A DNA stretch of 43,440 nucleotides from Bacteroidales bacterium GP1 (GCA_001701105.1 DAAI01000040.1:9634-53073); one strand, 5' to 3'. Numbered from the stretch's first letter, positions 15,292-24,207 are shown. Notes: generated by a model not told the origin, from the letters alone. Program-made: numbers and translations.

Positions 15292-15365
15292 GGCGGGATA
15301 GCTCAGTCGGTTAGAGCGTCGGATTCATAACCCGGAGGTCCCGAGTTCAATTCTCGGTCCCGCTA
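15292..15365 (+). tRNA. tRNA-Met (anticodon CAT)
   Basis: 74-base cloverleaf. The acceptor stem GGCGGGA pairs with TCCCGCT (first pair G-U). The D arm is GCTCAGTCGGTTAGAGC, the anticodon loop TTCATAA gives CAT, the T arm contains GTTCAAT, and the discriminator is A. CCA is not encoded. The anticodon stem lacks the three consecutive G-C pairs of initiator tRNA (the last pair is A-C), which favours elongator Met. A CAT tRNA read as Ile after lysidine modification cannot be excluded by eye. Confidence 0.9.
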
Positions 15366-15366
15366 C

Positions 15367-15398
15367 AAAAGGATGTTTCGCTACTGAAGCATCCTTTT
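15367..15398 (+). terminator. rho-independent terminator of tRNA-Met
   Basis: A 9-bp perfect stem (AAAAGGATG at 15367-15375 with CATCCTTTT at 15390-15398) is extended inward by four pairs (one G-U) to a 6-base loop. The right arm ends in TTTT. Confidence 0.8.
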
Positions 15399-15483
15399 AA
15401 ATTATATGCAAAAGCCATATAATGAAGAGGGAAGCTGTTTCATTCCCCCTTGAAGGTTTAATCCTGATGTTAATTTCCCGGCC

Positions 15484-16167
15484 ATGATGACGATGAATGA
15501 AAAATTAATGATGCTTCCAATCTTTAAAGGGATTGCGGAAGACGCATTGCTTCAATTTCTGGAAAAGACTCATCTAAATTTCAAGAATTATGAATCCGGA
15601 GAAGTATTGATTTCGGAAGGGGATGAATGCGAATCCTTGATTTGTATCCTAAACGGAGAAGTGGAAGAGAGCTTTCATCTGAGCAATGACAATATAACGC
15701 TAACGGCCACCTACGGAATAGGCAGGATAATCGGCCTCGACAGGCTTTTTGGAATGGACACCCGTTATTCTCATTCAGTGAGAGCAGTATCAACATGCGG
15801 CATTATGGAATTCTCAAAAGCGCAATTTATGCAGATGGTGCAGAATAATCAGATGTGCATGCTTAACTTTCTCAATTCATTATCCTATCAATGCCAATGC
15901 CGTGAAAAAGCCTTCAAAGATTTTTCAGGATTTATATTGGAAGGACAGATTGCGAGATTGCTCTTGTTATTCACAGATAAAAAATGCCGTGATATATGCA
16001 TAAAGGTAGATTCGGGAGAGGAGCAACCCCGGAGTCGTCTGCGTGCCATACAGAAACTTGTGGATGCAGGATTAATCACCATATCGGCCGATGAGAGGAT
16101 TAAAATAATTTCCCGTAGCGATTTCTTGGATTACGCTGAAGATTTATCCGGCGGGTACAGATATTAA
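15484..16167 (+). CDS. Crp/Fnr-family regulator with shortened helix-turn-helix
   Basis: 227 residues. Residues about 10-125 form a cyclic-nucleotide-binding-type beta barrel (LPIFKGIAEDALLQFL, YESGEVLISEGDECESLICILNGEV) followed by the long dimer helix. The C-terminus ends in a winged-helix remnant, PRSRLRAIQKLVDAGLITIS (182-201), matching the recognition helix and wing of Crp/Fnr proteins. Between the strand ICIKVD and PRSR, however, only about five residues remain where the first HTH helix is normally found. DNA binding may therefore be altered or lost. No canonical promoter lies between the tRNA-Met terminator and the start; the leader holds two hairpins (15401-15423 and 15425-15451). Other start candidates are the Met codons at 15487 and 15493. 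Confidence 0.75.
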   Translation: MMTMNEKLMMLPIFKGIAEDALLQFLEKTHLNFKNYESGEVLISEGDECESLICILNGEVEESFHLSNDNITLTATYGIGRIIGLDRLFGMDTRYSHSVRAVSTCGIMEFSKAQFMQMVQNNQMCMLNFLNSLSYQCQCREKAFKDFSGFILEGQIARLLLLFTDKKCRDICIKVDSGEEQPRSRLRAIQKLVDAGLITISADERIKIISRSDFLDYAEDLSGGYRY

Positions 16168-16211
16168 GGATGTCGTAATCGGGATTAATTCAGGATTAAT
16201 GAAAAATTAAA

Positions 16212-16243
16212 CTTGACCGGATAGAATATAATAATTATCTTTG
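16212..16243 (+). promoter_or_regulatory. nupG-like gene promoter
   Basis: CTTG (16212-16215), a spacer of 20, then TATCTTTG (16236-16243). Transcription would start near 16250, only about 12 bases before the ATG at 16262, so the mRNA leader is very short. Confidence 0.65.
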
Positions 16244-16261
16244 CGTGATAAATCAAATCAT

Positions 16262-17662
16262 ATGGCAAGCACAACGATGATAAAAGCAAGGTTAACGGTA
16301 ATGAACTTTATGGAGTTCGCCGTTTGGGGTGCCTATCTTATATCGATGGGAATGTTTTTGGGTAGCAATGGATTGGGAGATAAAGTCTTTTGGTTCTATA
16401 CCGTACAAGGATTGGTATCCATCCTGATGCCGGCGTTGGTTGGTATCGTTGCCGACAGATGGATTCCGGCGCAACGGACACTCGCCCTATGCCAATTGCT
16501 TGCCGGTGTGTTCATGATATCAGCCGGATATGTGGCGATGAGTGACCTTGCCACATCTGGCACTCTTCATTTCGGTCCTCTGTTTGTATTATATACTCTG
16601 TCAGTGGCATTCTTTATGCCGACAATCGGGCTCTCCAACTCGGTAGCATTTAATATCCTAAATCAGCAAGGACTTGATACCGTGCGACATTTTCCACCAA
16701 TCCGAGTATTCGGTACGGTAGGTTTCATTGCAGCCGAATTGTTTGTAAATTTTGTGCCCTACGGCGGACAAGCCATTCAGTATTCCGCAGCACAATTCTA
16801 TGTCTCGGGAATATTCAGCCTGATATTAGCCGGTTATTGCCTCACGCTTCCAAATTGTCCATGCAACCGGGGCGGGGCTCAATCATTGTCTGACGCCTTT
16901 GGATTGAAAGCGTTCAAGCTCTTCAAGCGAAAAGATATGGCTGTGTTCTTTATCTTCTCGATGCTCCTGGGAGTATCTTTGCAGATCACCAACAGTTATG
17001 GATCTTCGTTTATCAGCTTCTTTTCCGGTTTGCCTGAATATGAAGCAGGATTTATGGATGGCTGGTGGGCCAATAATCCGACTTTCCTGATTTCATTGTC
17101 TCAGTGTTCAGAAGCCTTGTGCATATTGATGATACCATTCTGTCTTCGCAAGTTCAAGATTAAAGGAGTTATGTTGATGGCGATGGCGGCATGGGTGCTT
17201 CGTTTTGGATTGTTTGGAGTTGGGGATACAAATTTCCCGGGCATCATATGGCTGATATTATCGTGTATAGTCTATGGTATGGCATTTGATTTCTTCAATG
17301 TATCCGGCGGATTATATGTCGACAAGCAGACCGAGCCGAGTCTTAGATCCTCGGCACAAGGCCTGTTCATGTTGATGACTAATGGAATCGGCGCATCGGT
17401 AGGCACTTTCATTGCAGGAACATTTGTTGTCAATAAATTAGTTTATGTTCCTGAAATATCTCCAATGCAAGAATTAGCCGGTTGGCATGAATCCTGGCTG
17501 ATATTCGCGGCATATTCCTTAGTAGTGGCTATTTTATTTGCCCTTATATTTAAAGAAAACGATCCTAAGCGAACAGATCGTCTCACCCCGGCTTCGGCTA
17601 AGATAGCATCCGAAAGTGCGCCTGTCAATGCCGGTGGAATGGTGGAAGAAGTGGAAAATTGA
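16262..17662 (+). CDS. NupG-like nucleoside:H+ symporter (MFS)
   Basis: 466 residues from the ATG at 16262. The longer open frame from 16241 begins inside the -7 box and cannot be the translated start. About 12 hydrophobic spans fit a major-facilitator permease. The opening MIKARLTVMNFMEFAVWGAY and the segment RHFPPIRVFGTVGFIAAELF match the nucleoside:proton symporter (NupG/XapB) family. It would import nucleosides across the inner membrane. The C-terminus carries a polar tail of about 30 residues. rsmE follows six bases after the stop, suggesting co-transcription. The exact substrate is not determinable. Confidence 0.85.
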   Translation: MASTTMIKARLTVMNFMEFAVWGAYLISMGMFLGSNGLGDKVFWFYTVQGLVSILMPALVGIVADRWIPAQRTLALCQLLAGVFMISAGYVAMSDLATSGTLHFGPLFVLYTLSVAFFMPTIGLSNSVAFNILNQQGLDTVRHFPPIRVFGTVGFIAAELFVNFVPYGGQAIQYSAAQFYVSGIFSLILAGYCLTLPNCPCNRGGAQSLSDAFGLKAFKLFKRKDMAVFFIFSMLLGVSLQITNSYGSSFISFFSGLPEYEAGFMDGWWANNPTFLISLSQCSEALCILMIPFCLRKFKIKGVMLMAMAAWVLRFGLFGVGDTNFPGIIWLILSCIVYGMAFDFFNVSGGLYVDKQTEPSLRSSAQGLFMLMTNGIGASVGTFIAGTFVVNKLVYVPEISPMQELAGWHESWLIFAAYSLVVAILFALIFKENDPKRTDRLTPASAKIASESAPVNAGGMVEEVEN

Positions 17663-17667
17663 TTACC

Positions 17668-18390
17668 ATGATACGCTTCTATTGCCCTGAACCGGAATCA
17701 ACGGGAGTACTGCCTCCGGATGAATCAGCACATTGCTGCAGGGTTCTGCGCTTTCAGGAAGGAGATGAAATTAATCTTGTTGATGGAAAGGGGAGTGTCT
17801 TCACGGCTAAAATTGCAAAAGCAAATCCCCGGGCTACAACCTTCCATATCCTGACTAAAATAAGTGAAAATAAAGGTTGGGATAAAAACTTAATTCTGGC
17901 TGTGGCCCCGACAAAAAATGCCGACCGCATGGAATGGCTCGTAGAAAAAGCTGTTGAGATGGGTGTAGATTCCATCATTCTCCTAAAATGCGAGCATAGC
18001 GAAAGAAAAGTAATGCGACTTGACAGACTGGAAAAAATAATGGTTTCGGCCATGAAACAGAGTCTGAAGGCATTCCTCCCGGAGCTGCGCGGACCGATAG
18101 AGATCTCGGAGTTTATAGAATCATGCAAAGATAAGACGGGATTAAAGGTAATGGGATATTGTTCCCCGGAGGTTAAGAGAGTAGATTTCAGCAACCTTTG
18201 TCAAGGTGACAGCGACGTAATAGTAATGATTGGCCCGGAAGGCGATTTCAGTTCTAAGGAAGTAAAATTAGCAATTGAGAGCGGCTTCATACCTATCACG
18301 TTAGGGAAATCTCGGTTGAGGACAGAAACAGCAGCGATATATTCGGTTGCCGCATTCCATGCATTACAAAATTTCCATTCGGAGTCTTGA
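17668..18390 (+). CDS. rsmE: 16S rRNA (uracil1498-N3)-methyltransferase
   Basis: 240 residues from the ATG at 17668 (MIRFYCPEP, the typical start of the family). A TTG three codons upstream overlaps the nupG-like stop and is less likely. The N-terminal PUA-like part contains ESAHCCRVLRFQEGDEI. The C-terminal SPOUT domain contains IGPEGDFSSKEV and the knot motif LGKSRLRTETAAIYSV. It methylates U1498 of 16S rRNA on the assembled small subunit using S-adenosylmethionine. A strong terminator follows. Confidence 0.93.
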   Translation: MIRFYCPEPESTGVLPPDESAHCCRVLRFQEGDEINLVDGKGSVFTAKIAKANPRATTFHILTKISENKGWDKNLILAVAPTKNADRMEWLVEKAVEMGVDSIILLKCEHSERKVMRLDRLEKIMVSAMKQSLKAFLPELRGPIEISEFIESCKDKTGLKVMGYCSPEVKRVDFSNLCQGDSDVIVMIGPEGDFSSKEVKLAIESGFIPITLGKSRLRTETAAIYSVAAFHALQNFHSES

Positions 18391-18399
18391 AACCACAAG

Positions 18400-18446
18400 A
18401 AAAAAATCCGGATGATAAGATCAGATCTTGTCATCCGGATTTTTTT
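18400..18446. terminator. bidirectional terminator between rsmE and the MscS-type gene
   Basis: A 16-bp perfect stem (18400-18415 with 18431-18446) has seven A on the left and seven T on the right, plus an inner AAGA/TCTT extension. It serves convergent genes from both sides, and its right edge overlaps the TAA stop of the minus-strand channel gene (18445-18447). Confidence 0.9.
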
Positions 18447-19965
18447 ACTGGGCTGGAGCTGTTGAACTTGATTGGGGCTCGGCAGGGGAGGGAGCCGCGG
18501 GCTGATTGGGATTGCTATAGGGAGGATAAATTCCGGACGGAGGCACTCCGGGCACCAATGGCGAGCCCGACTGATTGAAGAAGGGATAAGGCAGACCGGT
18601 TACATACTCGGGATTTCTACCCGGACTTAGGTAACCATCCATAATTGTGTCGCGGCCGGATGCCAACTCGAATGTATAGAGATGGAAGCGATACATCATT
18701 ACTGCTATGTGCTCGAAGATATATGCCTGAATTCCTTCATATGGGAACCATGATGATGTGGCCGTGAAGCAGTATATCTGGAATGGAATGCCTAAGGAAG
18801 TCTGTGCCAACGTAGTTACGAAGCAGTCTGAAGTTTTGGAAATCTGCGGATTGTTCTTGAGATACATCATCACATAGGCTCTGAACATACCAAGGTTGGT
18901 CTCAATCGACCCGTCAACCAGTCCTTCGCTATTATTCACATTCTCAACGTTGCCGGCATTCTTCTGAGCCACTTTCTTTTCAATCCATTCTTTCATCAAT
19001 GGAATGTTGGAGAATTCTTCAAGCATTTCCGGAGTGGCGGGCACCACACTGTCTGCATCGATCATATACGACCTCTGAATCCTGCGCGTATTGGATTCCT
19101 GCATATTCCTGTAGTTTTTGAATCCGTTGGTGATAAGATTGTAAGGAGGAACGGTGGATACTGTCTTATCCCAATTTATGATCTTAACTGCTGTGAGCGA
19201 TACTTCGGATACTGTACCATTGGCATCTGTTCCCGGCACAGCAATCCAGTCGCCAACGTGGAGCGAATCATTTTCAGATAATTGAACTCCTGCAACAACA
19301 CCCAGTATGGAATCTTTGAATATCAACATCAGAACGGCGGCAAAGGCCCCGAGTCCGGCAAGTAATGTGCCTGGAGATTTATTGAAAAGGATTGCTACGG
19401 TTACTATTACAGTAATAATCCACAATAGAATCTTTATTACCTGTAACACTCCTTTCAGTGGTAGTTTACGCTTATTATCGCGTGCATTTAACTGATCCCA
19501 GATACTATCGGCAAGAGTGCATAGGGAAATCGTGAGCACAAAGATCATATAGACCCATGATAATCGTGTAAGCCAGGATGCTACTGATACATGGGTATAA
19601 AGCGTGAATTGAATCAATATGAGAAATACAAGCGGAGGGATCACATTGCACACCCGATTGAAGAAATTATGCTTTATAAGCACTGCATATAACCCATTGT
19701 CGTTTTTGGGTTTCAAATGCCGCAGAATCATAACGCATATCCATTGCACCACCCACCCTAACACCCATGCGATGCCGAATACGATGATGGCATAAAGCCA
19801 TATGAACAGGGTATTATTGTTCGGAAGATGAAGAATGTCCATTATCCAATGGACAATATCCATCAATAGCCGGGCTATGGCATATGTGCTCTGTTGAGCC
19901 TGATCAAGAGGCATCTCAAGTTTCGGTACAATTTCCTTAGAAGCGGATATTAGATTAAGCAACAT
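18445..19965 (-). CDS. MscS-family mechanosensitive channel, YbdG-like
   Basis: 506 residues. After a short N-terminal amphipathic segment there are about five membrane spans (roughly residues 50-75, 95-115, 125-150, 170-195 and 200-225). The pore/MscS beta domain follows, with SILGVVAGVQLSENDSLHVG and EVSLTAVKIINWDKTVSTVP, then TNGFKNYRNM; these resemble E. coli YbdG more than MscS. The C-terminal domain is large, and the last 50 residues are Pro/Ser/Gln-rich (PYSNPNQPAAPSPAEP). It would gate ion efflux on membrane tension. The gene is monocistronic with a -7 box far upstream (20131-20138). Confidence 0.88.
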   Translation of the reverse strand: MLLNLISASKEIVPKLEMPLDQAQQSTYAIARLLMDIVHWIMDILHLPNNNTLFIWLYAIIVFGIAWVLGWVVQWICVMILRHLKPKNDNGLYAVLIKHNFFNRVCNVIPPLVFLILIQFTLYTHVSVASWLTRLSWVYMIFVLTISLCTLADSIWDQLNARDNKRKLPLKGVLQVIKILLWIITVIVTVAILFNKSPGTLLAGLGAFAAVLMLIFKDSILGVVAGVQLSENDSLHVGDWIAVPGTDANGTVSEVSLTAVKIINWDKTVSTVPPYNLITNGFKNYRNMQESNTRRIQRSYMIDADSVVPATPEMLEEFSNIPLMKEWIEKKVAQKNAGNVENVNNSEGLVDGSIETNLGMFRAYVMMYLKNNPQISKTSDCFVTTLAQTSLGIPFQIYCFTATSSWFPYEGIQAYIFEHIAVMMYRFHLYTFELASGRDTIMDGYLSPGRNPEYVTGLPYPFFNQSGSPLVPGVPPSGIYPPYSNPNQPAAPSPAEPQSSSTAPAQ

Positions 19966-20130
19966 GGCGAATGGTATAATATGAATTATTGTCTAAAGCA
20001 ATTACAACAAGAAGGTGATAATTGTTCATTGTAAAATAAAGAATCCTTATGGAGCAGCGGTGTAAGAGCAGGTCGGTGAATTGAAGATTAGAAGAGGGAT
20101 ATTGAGAATCGATATGAGAAATAAATAATC

Positions 20131-20138
20131 CAAAATTA
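20131..20138 (-). promoter_or_regulatory. -7 element for the MscS-type gene
   Basis: Minus-strand TAATTTTG about 165 bases before the ATG, without a clear -33 partner. Confidence 0.35.
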
Positions 20139-20336
20139 TGAAAATATGATTCTTATAATGCATTAACAAATATTAACAAATAATGAGTGTAAAAAATGCA
20201 CACATTTTTGGAAGTGTGCAGAAATGCCAAAAATATGTTGTAAAACATATAATCGGCATAATTCATAAATTTACAGAGAGTTGGAATTTCAAATAAGAAG
20301 AATGGGAAAAATATTAGGGAAAATGTTGAAAAAATA

Positions 20337-20368
20337 TTGGGATTTTTGGAAATGATTTATTAACTTTG
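20337..20368 (+). promoter_or_regulatory. ndk promoter
   Basis: TTGG (20337-20340), a 20-base spacer, then TAACTTTG (20361-20368). The transcript would start near 20375, about 34 bases before the preferred ndk start. Confidence 0.65.
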
Positions 20369-20408
20369 ACTCATCGAAAAAGAGAAATCTAAATAAATGT
20401 TTAAAATA

Positions 20409-20870
20409 ATGGAGCGGACTCTTGTCATATTGAAGCCTTCTTGCGTAGAACGCAATCTCATTGGAGAAGTGATCGGCAGGATTGAAAAAAGAGGAATGAT
20501 TATCTGCGGCATGAAGATGATGCAGCTCAACGAGGAGATTCTACGTGAGCATTATGCACATCTTGTGGATAAGCCATTCTTCCCTTCGATAGTAGAGTCT
20601 ATGATAGCGAGCCCGGTGGTAGTAATGTGTCTTAAGGGAGTTGACGTTGTAAGCGTGTTCCGTGAGATGACCGGCGTGACCAACGGCCGCAAAGCAGCCC
20701 CCGGAACACTCCGCGGCGACTACTGCATGAGCGGGCAGCTTAATATCATCCACGCTTCTGATTCAGTGGAAAATGCGGAAATAGAGTTAGCGAGATTCTT
20801 CAAGCCGGAAGAAATATTCGACTATACACCGGCAAATATGAACTTCATCTACGGTTCTGACGAACTTTAA
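20409..20870 (+). CDS. ndk: nucleoside diphosphate kinase
   Basis: 153 residues from the ATG at 20409 (MERTLVILKP, the typical family start); an in-frame ATG at 20397 adds four residues. It transfers gamma-phosphate between nucleoside tri- and diphosphates in the cytoplasm. The conserved Lys8 in ILKP, GKMM-type helices, GVTNGRKAAPGTLRGDY and NIIHASDSVENAE (catalytic His115) are all present. The M23/LysM peptidase gene starts 23 bases downstream, so the two may be co-transcribed. Confidence 0.95.
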   Translation: MERTLVILKPSCVERNLIGEVIGRIEKRGMIICGMKMMQLNEEILREHYAHLVDKPFFPSIVESMIASPVVVMCLKGVDVVSVFREMTGVTNGRKAAPGTLRGDYCMSGQLNIIHASDSVENAEIELARFFKPEEIFDYTPANMNFIYGSDEL

Positions 20871-20893
20871 TCCGCTTTTCGACAATTAAGATT

Positions 20894-21844
20894 ATGATAC
20901 ATATTAAAGATATTACCGCCGGACTGCTTGTGGCTCTGTTCCTTTCTACAGGGGCTACTACAGTTGATGCGCAGAAAATCACATCTAAGAATCCGCATTC
21001 ACAGGCTCACAAACAGTTGCTGGCTTCCCGGGCAAAAAATGAGGATCAGATAAAACTGATTGAAAAAAATACATTTATCGATCTCATTGACGACATAGAG
21101 CCAGAGCTCGACATCTATACCGAAGGATGGAACTCAAAACTCGTAAATCCGTTTAGGGAAGCCGATGTTCCCAACAGTAAAGTGATCGATGTAAGTGGTT
21201 ACGCAATGCCGTGTCCTGGTAAAGTGACTTCCAATTATGGCTATCGTGCAAAATTCGGACGTATGCATAAGGGTATTGACCTTGGAATCCGTAGCAATGA
21301 TACGATTTATGCGGCTTTCGACGGCAAAGTGCGTCTTACCAATTACGAAGCTAAAGGATATGGCAAATATGTTATCCTGCGTCACCCCAATGGTCTTGAG
21401 ACTGTATATGGCCACTTGAATAAATTTCTCGTGAAGCCGGAGCAGAGCGTTAAAGCCGGACAACCAATCGCCCTCGGAGGAAGCACAGGAAGAAGCACAG
21501 GACCGCATCTTCATTTCGAGACCCGTTATATGGGATATGCCATTAATCCTTCGGCAATTTTTGATTTTGCTAATCAGACAACCCATACTGATACCTATGC
21601 CTTCAGCAAGCAGACATATCAGAAAGCACGTAATTATGCCCCGAACAATAATCTGGCGCGTGATGATAATAAAAATTCCTATAAGCCTGCCGCTTCAAGC
21701 AAGACGTCCTATACTGTGAAGAAGGGTGATACCCTCTCATCAATAGCACGTGCTTATGGAATGTCGGCCACAACACTTCGCAGATTAAACGGACTGACAA
21801 AGAGTAGCACAATTCGTACAGGTCAAGTGCTGAAACTGAAATAA
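20894..21844 (+). CDS. M23 metallo-endopeptidase with LysM domain
   Basis: 316 residues. An N-terminal signal peptide (about residues 1-26, ending VDA-Q) exports it. The M23 (LytM) domain spans about residues 100-225, with zinc ligands His125 and Asp129 in RMHKGIDLG, His173 in VYGHL and the HLHFE motif (His205, His207). After a linker rich in Asn/Ser, a single LysM module fills residues 273-316 (YTVKKGDTLSSIARAYGMSA). It probably cleaves peptide crosslinks in peptidoglycan, with the LysM holding it to the wall. All metal ligands are present, so it should be active rather than an EnvC-type activator. Confidence 0.92.
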   Translation: MIHIKDITAGLLVALFLSTGATTVDAQKITSKNPHSQAHKQLLASRAKNEDQIKLIEKNTFIDLIDDIEPELDIYTEGWNSKLVNPFREADVPNSKVIDVSGYAMPCPGKVTSNYGYRAKFGRMHKGIDLGIRSNDTIYAAFDGKVRLTNYEAKGYGKYVILRHPNGLETVYGHLNKFLVKPEQSVKAGQPIALGGSTGRSTGPHLHFETRYMGYAINPSAIFDFANQTTHTDTYAFSKQTYQKARNYAPNNNLARDDNKNSYKPAASSKTSYTVKKGDTLSSIARAYGMSATTLRRLNGLTKSSTIRTGQVLKLK

Positions 21845-21870
21845 TAAAGATTAAAAAAATAGTAAATACA

Positions 21871-21910
21871 AAGAAAGTTGGGATCTCATAAGTTGACTCC
21901 CAACTTTCTT
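21871..21910. terminator. bidirectional terminator between M23 and TPR genes
   Basis: A 13-bp perfect stem (21871-21883 with 21898-21910) and a 14-base loop lie between convergent genes, with A-rich sequence to the left and TTTCTTTATG to the right. Confidence 0.75.
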
Positions 21911-21934
21911 TATGTTAATAAATAGCTATTGATT

Positions 21935-24106
21935 TTACTCCTGAGCAGCTTCATATATCATGGAAAGACCAACTTGATCAGCTCCTAATTTAAGAAGCAC
22001 TGGTATATCCATCTCAAAGAATCTGCAGAAGTCATTAGGATTTATCTGGTATGAATTTCGGTAGCGTCTCAAAGCCTCCTGAATATTGTCGCTAAGCAAA
22101 GCCACATGACCTGCATTCAACCAGTCCTGACGTCCCGGATTGTCGGCAATAATCTTTTGCCATATCGCTTCGCTCTTATCATATTCCTTCCCCAGCATAC
22201 GCGCCCATCCCAATGCTTGATTCACCCGGCGGTCGTCGGGATCCATGTAATTCAGGTGATACAGATGGCGGATTACATCATTAAGGTGATTATCATAATC
22301 TTCAAGTTGCAGTTCCACTATATTCATCAGAATCGTTTTGTTATCGGGGTCAAGAGTCAATGCCTTCTCATAATATTCTAAAGCCTCGGATCTAAGACCA
22401 AGACGGCGATTAACGGAGGCAAGGTGTTTATGCAGCCATATACTCGAATCTCCGAACAATTCTGCGGTCATATATGCTTTCTTTGCAGATTTGAAATCTC
22501 CCGTTTTTTGATAGCAAAATCCTAATTTTTGCCATATCATCGGGTCATCAGATCCCTTTTCTGAGGTAATTGATTCAAGCAACGATAAAGAATCGGCAAA
22601 ATATTTGCGTTTGAAATAAAATTCAGCAAGAATACGATCGAATCCATCTTCGTCCATAACAGATTTCAGGGATTCAATCTTATTATAATCAGGACGAATG
22701 GCGAATGGATTCCGGAAGCCGGCCTTATTGGAGCTTAGTACGAAAAAGCGGTATAGATCGCGCAAGCATCTTATCATTTCCTGATTGGCGGAAGAATCTT
22801 CAGATGCGGGAGCGTCCCCGCTTTTCATCTCCTTTAATTGATTTATCTGAGCCTGCAGCTGGCTTACCATAGCTTTTCTTTGAGCTTCAGGGAGCTGATT
22901 TAAAGCGAGGGCAAGAGAATATTTATCCGCGTCGCATATTGTATTGTTGGACTCGATAAGATGCTGTAACAATATGGCTACCTCCGGATTCAACCCAAGT
23001 TCAGGATTTGAGCTATCATAGGGCAGAAACCAATTGCCGGGACGGTTGAAAAATGGGAATTTCTTCAACTGTGAGAAAGTTATCATCATTACATCTCCAC
23101 CTTCAGCCACCATTTCAGAAATTTCTTCCATCTTACGACCGATTCCGGATTTTTCGAGCATTTCCTGCCATTCCGGATTAAAGTCCATATCTTCGGGGTC
23201 AATTTCCTGATTCCTCATATTCTTAAGCATTTCCGGGCTCATCTTCATGATTTCCGGAATTACTTCCTCTTTCATTTTGACTGAAATCCTATCCGTGTCT
23301 ATGGTGCCCGCTATAGTCTTTATCGGAGCTTGAAGTTCATTGCCCAGATAATCGGTGGTAAATAGCAACTGCTTCCATACATCCGGGTATTTTCTTATTT
23401 CATTTTCCCATAATGCAATGCACAAGATGAGCGCCACTCTCGCACGATATTTCAATGAGGTTTTTAAAGATAACCCTTCCGCAAGCGATAGAAGCAGGCT
23501 GAATTTTTCGATGTCAAACCATGCGAACAGCGACATCACGAGAGCATAAAACACTTGTAAGATAATAGCACGGTCGTAAGTATCACCGGCCTCGGTCAGG
23601 ATGTCTCTGATAATTTCGAGATCTTGTTTGTCGGAATAGCTCACCATAACTCCGGAGAATATCTGAGAGAGAAGATTATAGCGACGGGCAATAAGATCGG
23701 GTGTTGATTCTTCGGCTGCTTCAGCTAAGGTTAACTGTGATTGAATCGCTTTGTATTGCGAAAGAAGATTGGAGAGGTTAAAGGGGTGTATTTTGTGAAT
23801 TCTCATATCAGAAAAATATACTCCCTCCGAATCTATCATCGCACTGCGTTTTAATGAGTCAGCAAGCCTATGGATGTTCTTCTCAATATCCTCAACAGCA
23901 CTATGGCGGTTATGATCCGGCACTCCTGTTAGAAAGTAATGGCGTATATAACCATAGGTGGATTTTAGGGTTTCCAATTCTCGGAAAGCATCCCATTCAC
24001 TCATCATTCGAGCTGCTTCCTGATATGTTTCAATACTTTTTATAATCCGACGTCCGGCAAGATACTTGTCGGCCCGGTTCATAACAATTGATACTTCCTT
24101 ATTCAT
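21935..24106 (-). CDS. large cytoplasmic TPR-repeat protein
   Basis: 723 residues from the ATG at 24104-24106 (MNKEVSIVMNRADKYLAG); the frame is open 13 codons further upstream. The N-terminal two-thirds is helical with no recognised domain and contains a Met-rich stretch (about residues 275-345). Residues about 490-700 carry tetratricopeptide units, including DDPMIWQKLGFCYQKTGDFK, then GLRSEALEYYEKALTLDPD and DKSEAIWQKIIADNPGRQDW. No signal peptide or membrane span is evident. The sequence suggests a scaffold or assembly protein; no partner is visible, and the gene stands alone between convergent and divergent neighbours. The function is unknown. Confidence 0.8.
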   Translation of the reverse strand: MNKEVSIVMNRADKYLAGRRIIKSIETYQEAARMMSEWDAFRELETLKSTYGYIRHYFLTGVPDHNRHSAVEDIEKNIHRLADSLKRSAMIDSEGVYFSDMRIHKIHPFNLSNLLSQYKAIQSQLTLAEAAEESTPDLIARRYNLLSQIFSGVMVSYSDKQDLEIIRDILTEAGDTYDRAIILQVFYALVMSLFAWFDIEKFSLLLSLAEGLSLKTSLKYRARVALILCIALWENEIRKYPDVWKQLLFTTDYLGNELQAPIKTIAGTIDTDRISVKMKEEVIPEIMKMSPEMLKNMRNQEIDPEDMDFNPEWQEMLEKSGIGRKMEEISEMVAEGGDVMMITFSQLKKFPFFNRPGNWFLPYDSSNPELGLNPEVAILLQHLIESNNTICDADKYSLALALNQLPEAQRKAMVSQLQAQINQLKEMKSGDAPASEDSSANQEMIRCLRDLYRFFVLSSNKAGFRNPFAIRPDYNKIESLKSVMDEDGFDRILAEFYFKRKYFADSLSLLESITSEKGSDDPMIWQKLGFCYQKTGDFKSAKKAYMTAELFGDSSIWLHKHLASVNRRLGLRSEALEYYEKALTLDPDNKTILMNIVELQLEDYDNHLNDVIRHLYHLNYMDPDDRRVNQALGWARMLGKEYDKSEAIWQKIIADNPGRQDWLNAGHVALLSDNIQEALRRYRNSYQINPNDFCRFFEMDIPVLLKLGADQVGLSMIYEAAQE

Positions 24107-24199
24107 TAATAATAATATAATATTGGATAAGTGAGGAGACATCATGCGGATGATACCCAGAAATGATATCTCTCCTTATGAATATAACAAATCTTGCTC

Positions 24200-24207
24200 C
24201 AAAAGTA
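24200..24207 (-). promoter_or_regulatory. -7 element for the TPR gene
   Basis: Minus-strand TACTTTTG fits TAnnTTTG about 94 bases before the chosen start. No convincing -33 element. Confidence 0.35.

Larger units (their letters stand above)
19966..20396. other. 430-base AT-rich intergenic region between divergent genes
   Basis: It contains the MscS-gene -7 box (TAATTTTG on the minus strand, 20131-20138), a tandem 10-base repeat ATTAACAAAT (20162-20181), a hairpin TGCACAC/GTGTGCA (20197-20203 with 20214-20220) and the ndk promoter. No supportable small gene was seen. Confidence 0.6.

Noticed and set aside
16241..16261. Upstream start for the NupG-like protein
   Set aside because: It lies within and just after the -7 promoter box, so it would not be in the mRNA.
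20162..20181. Tandem ATTAACAAAT repeat as a possible attachment or origin site
   Set aside because: Only two 10-base copies in AT-rich DNA, with no integrase, DnaA box cluster or flanking mobile gene.
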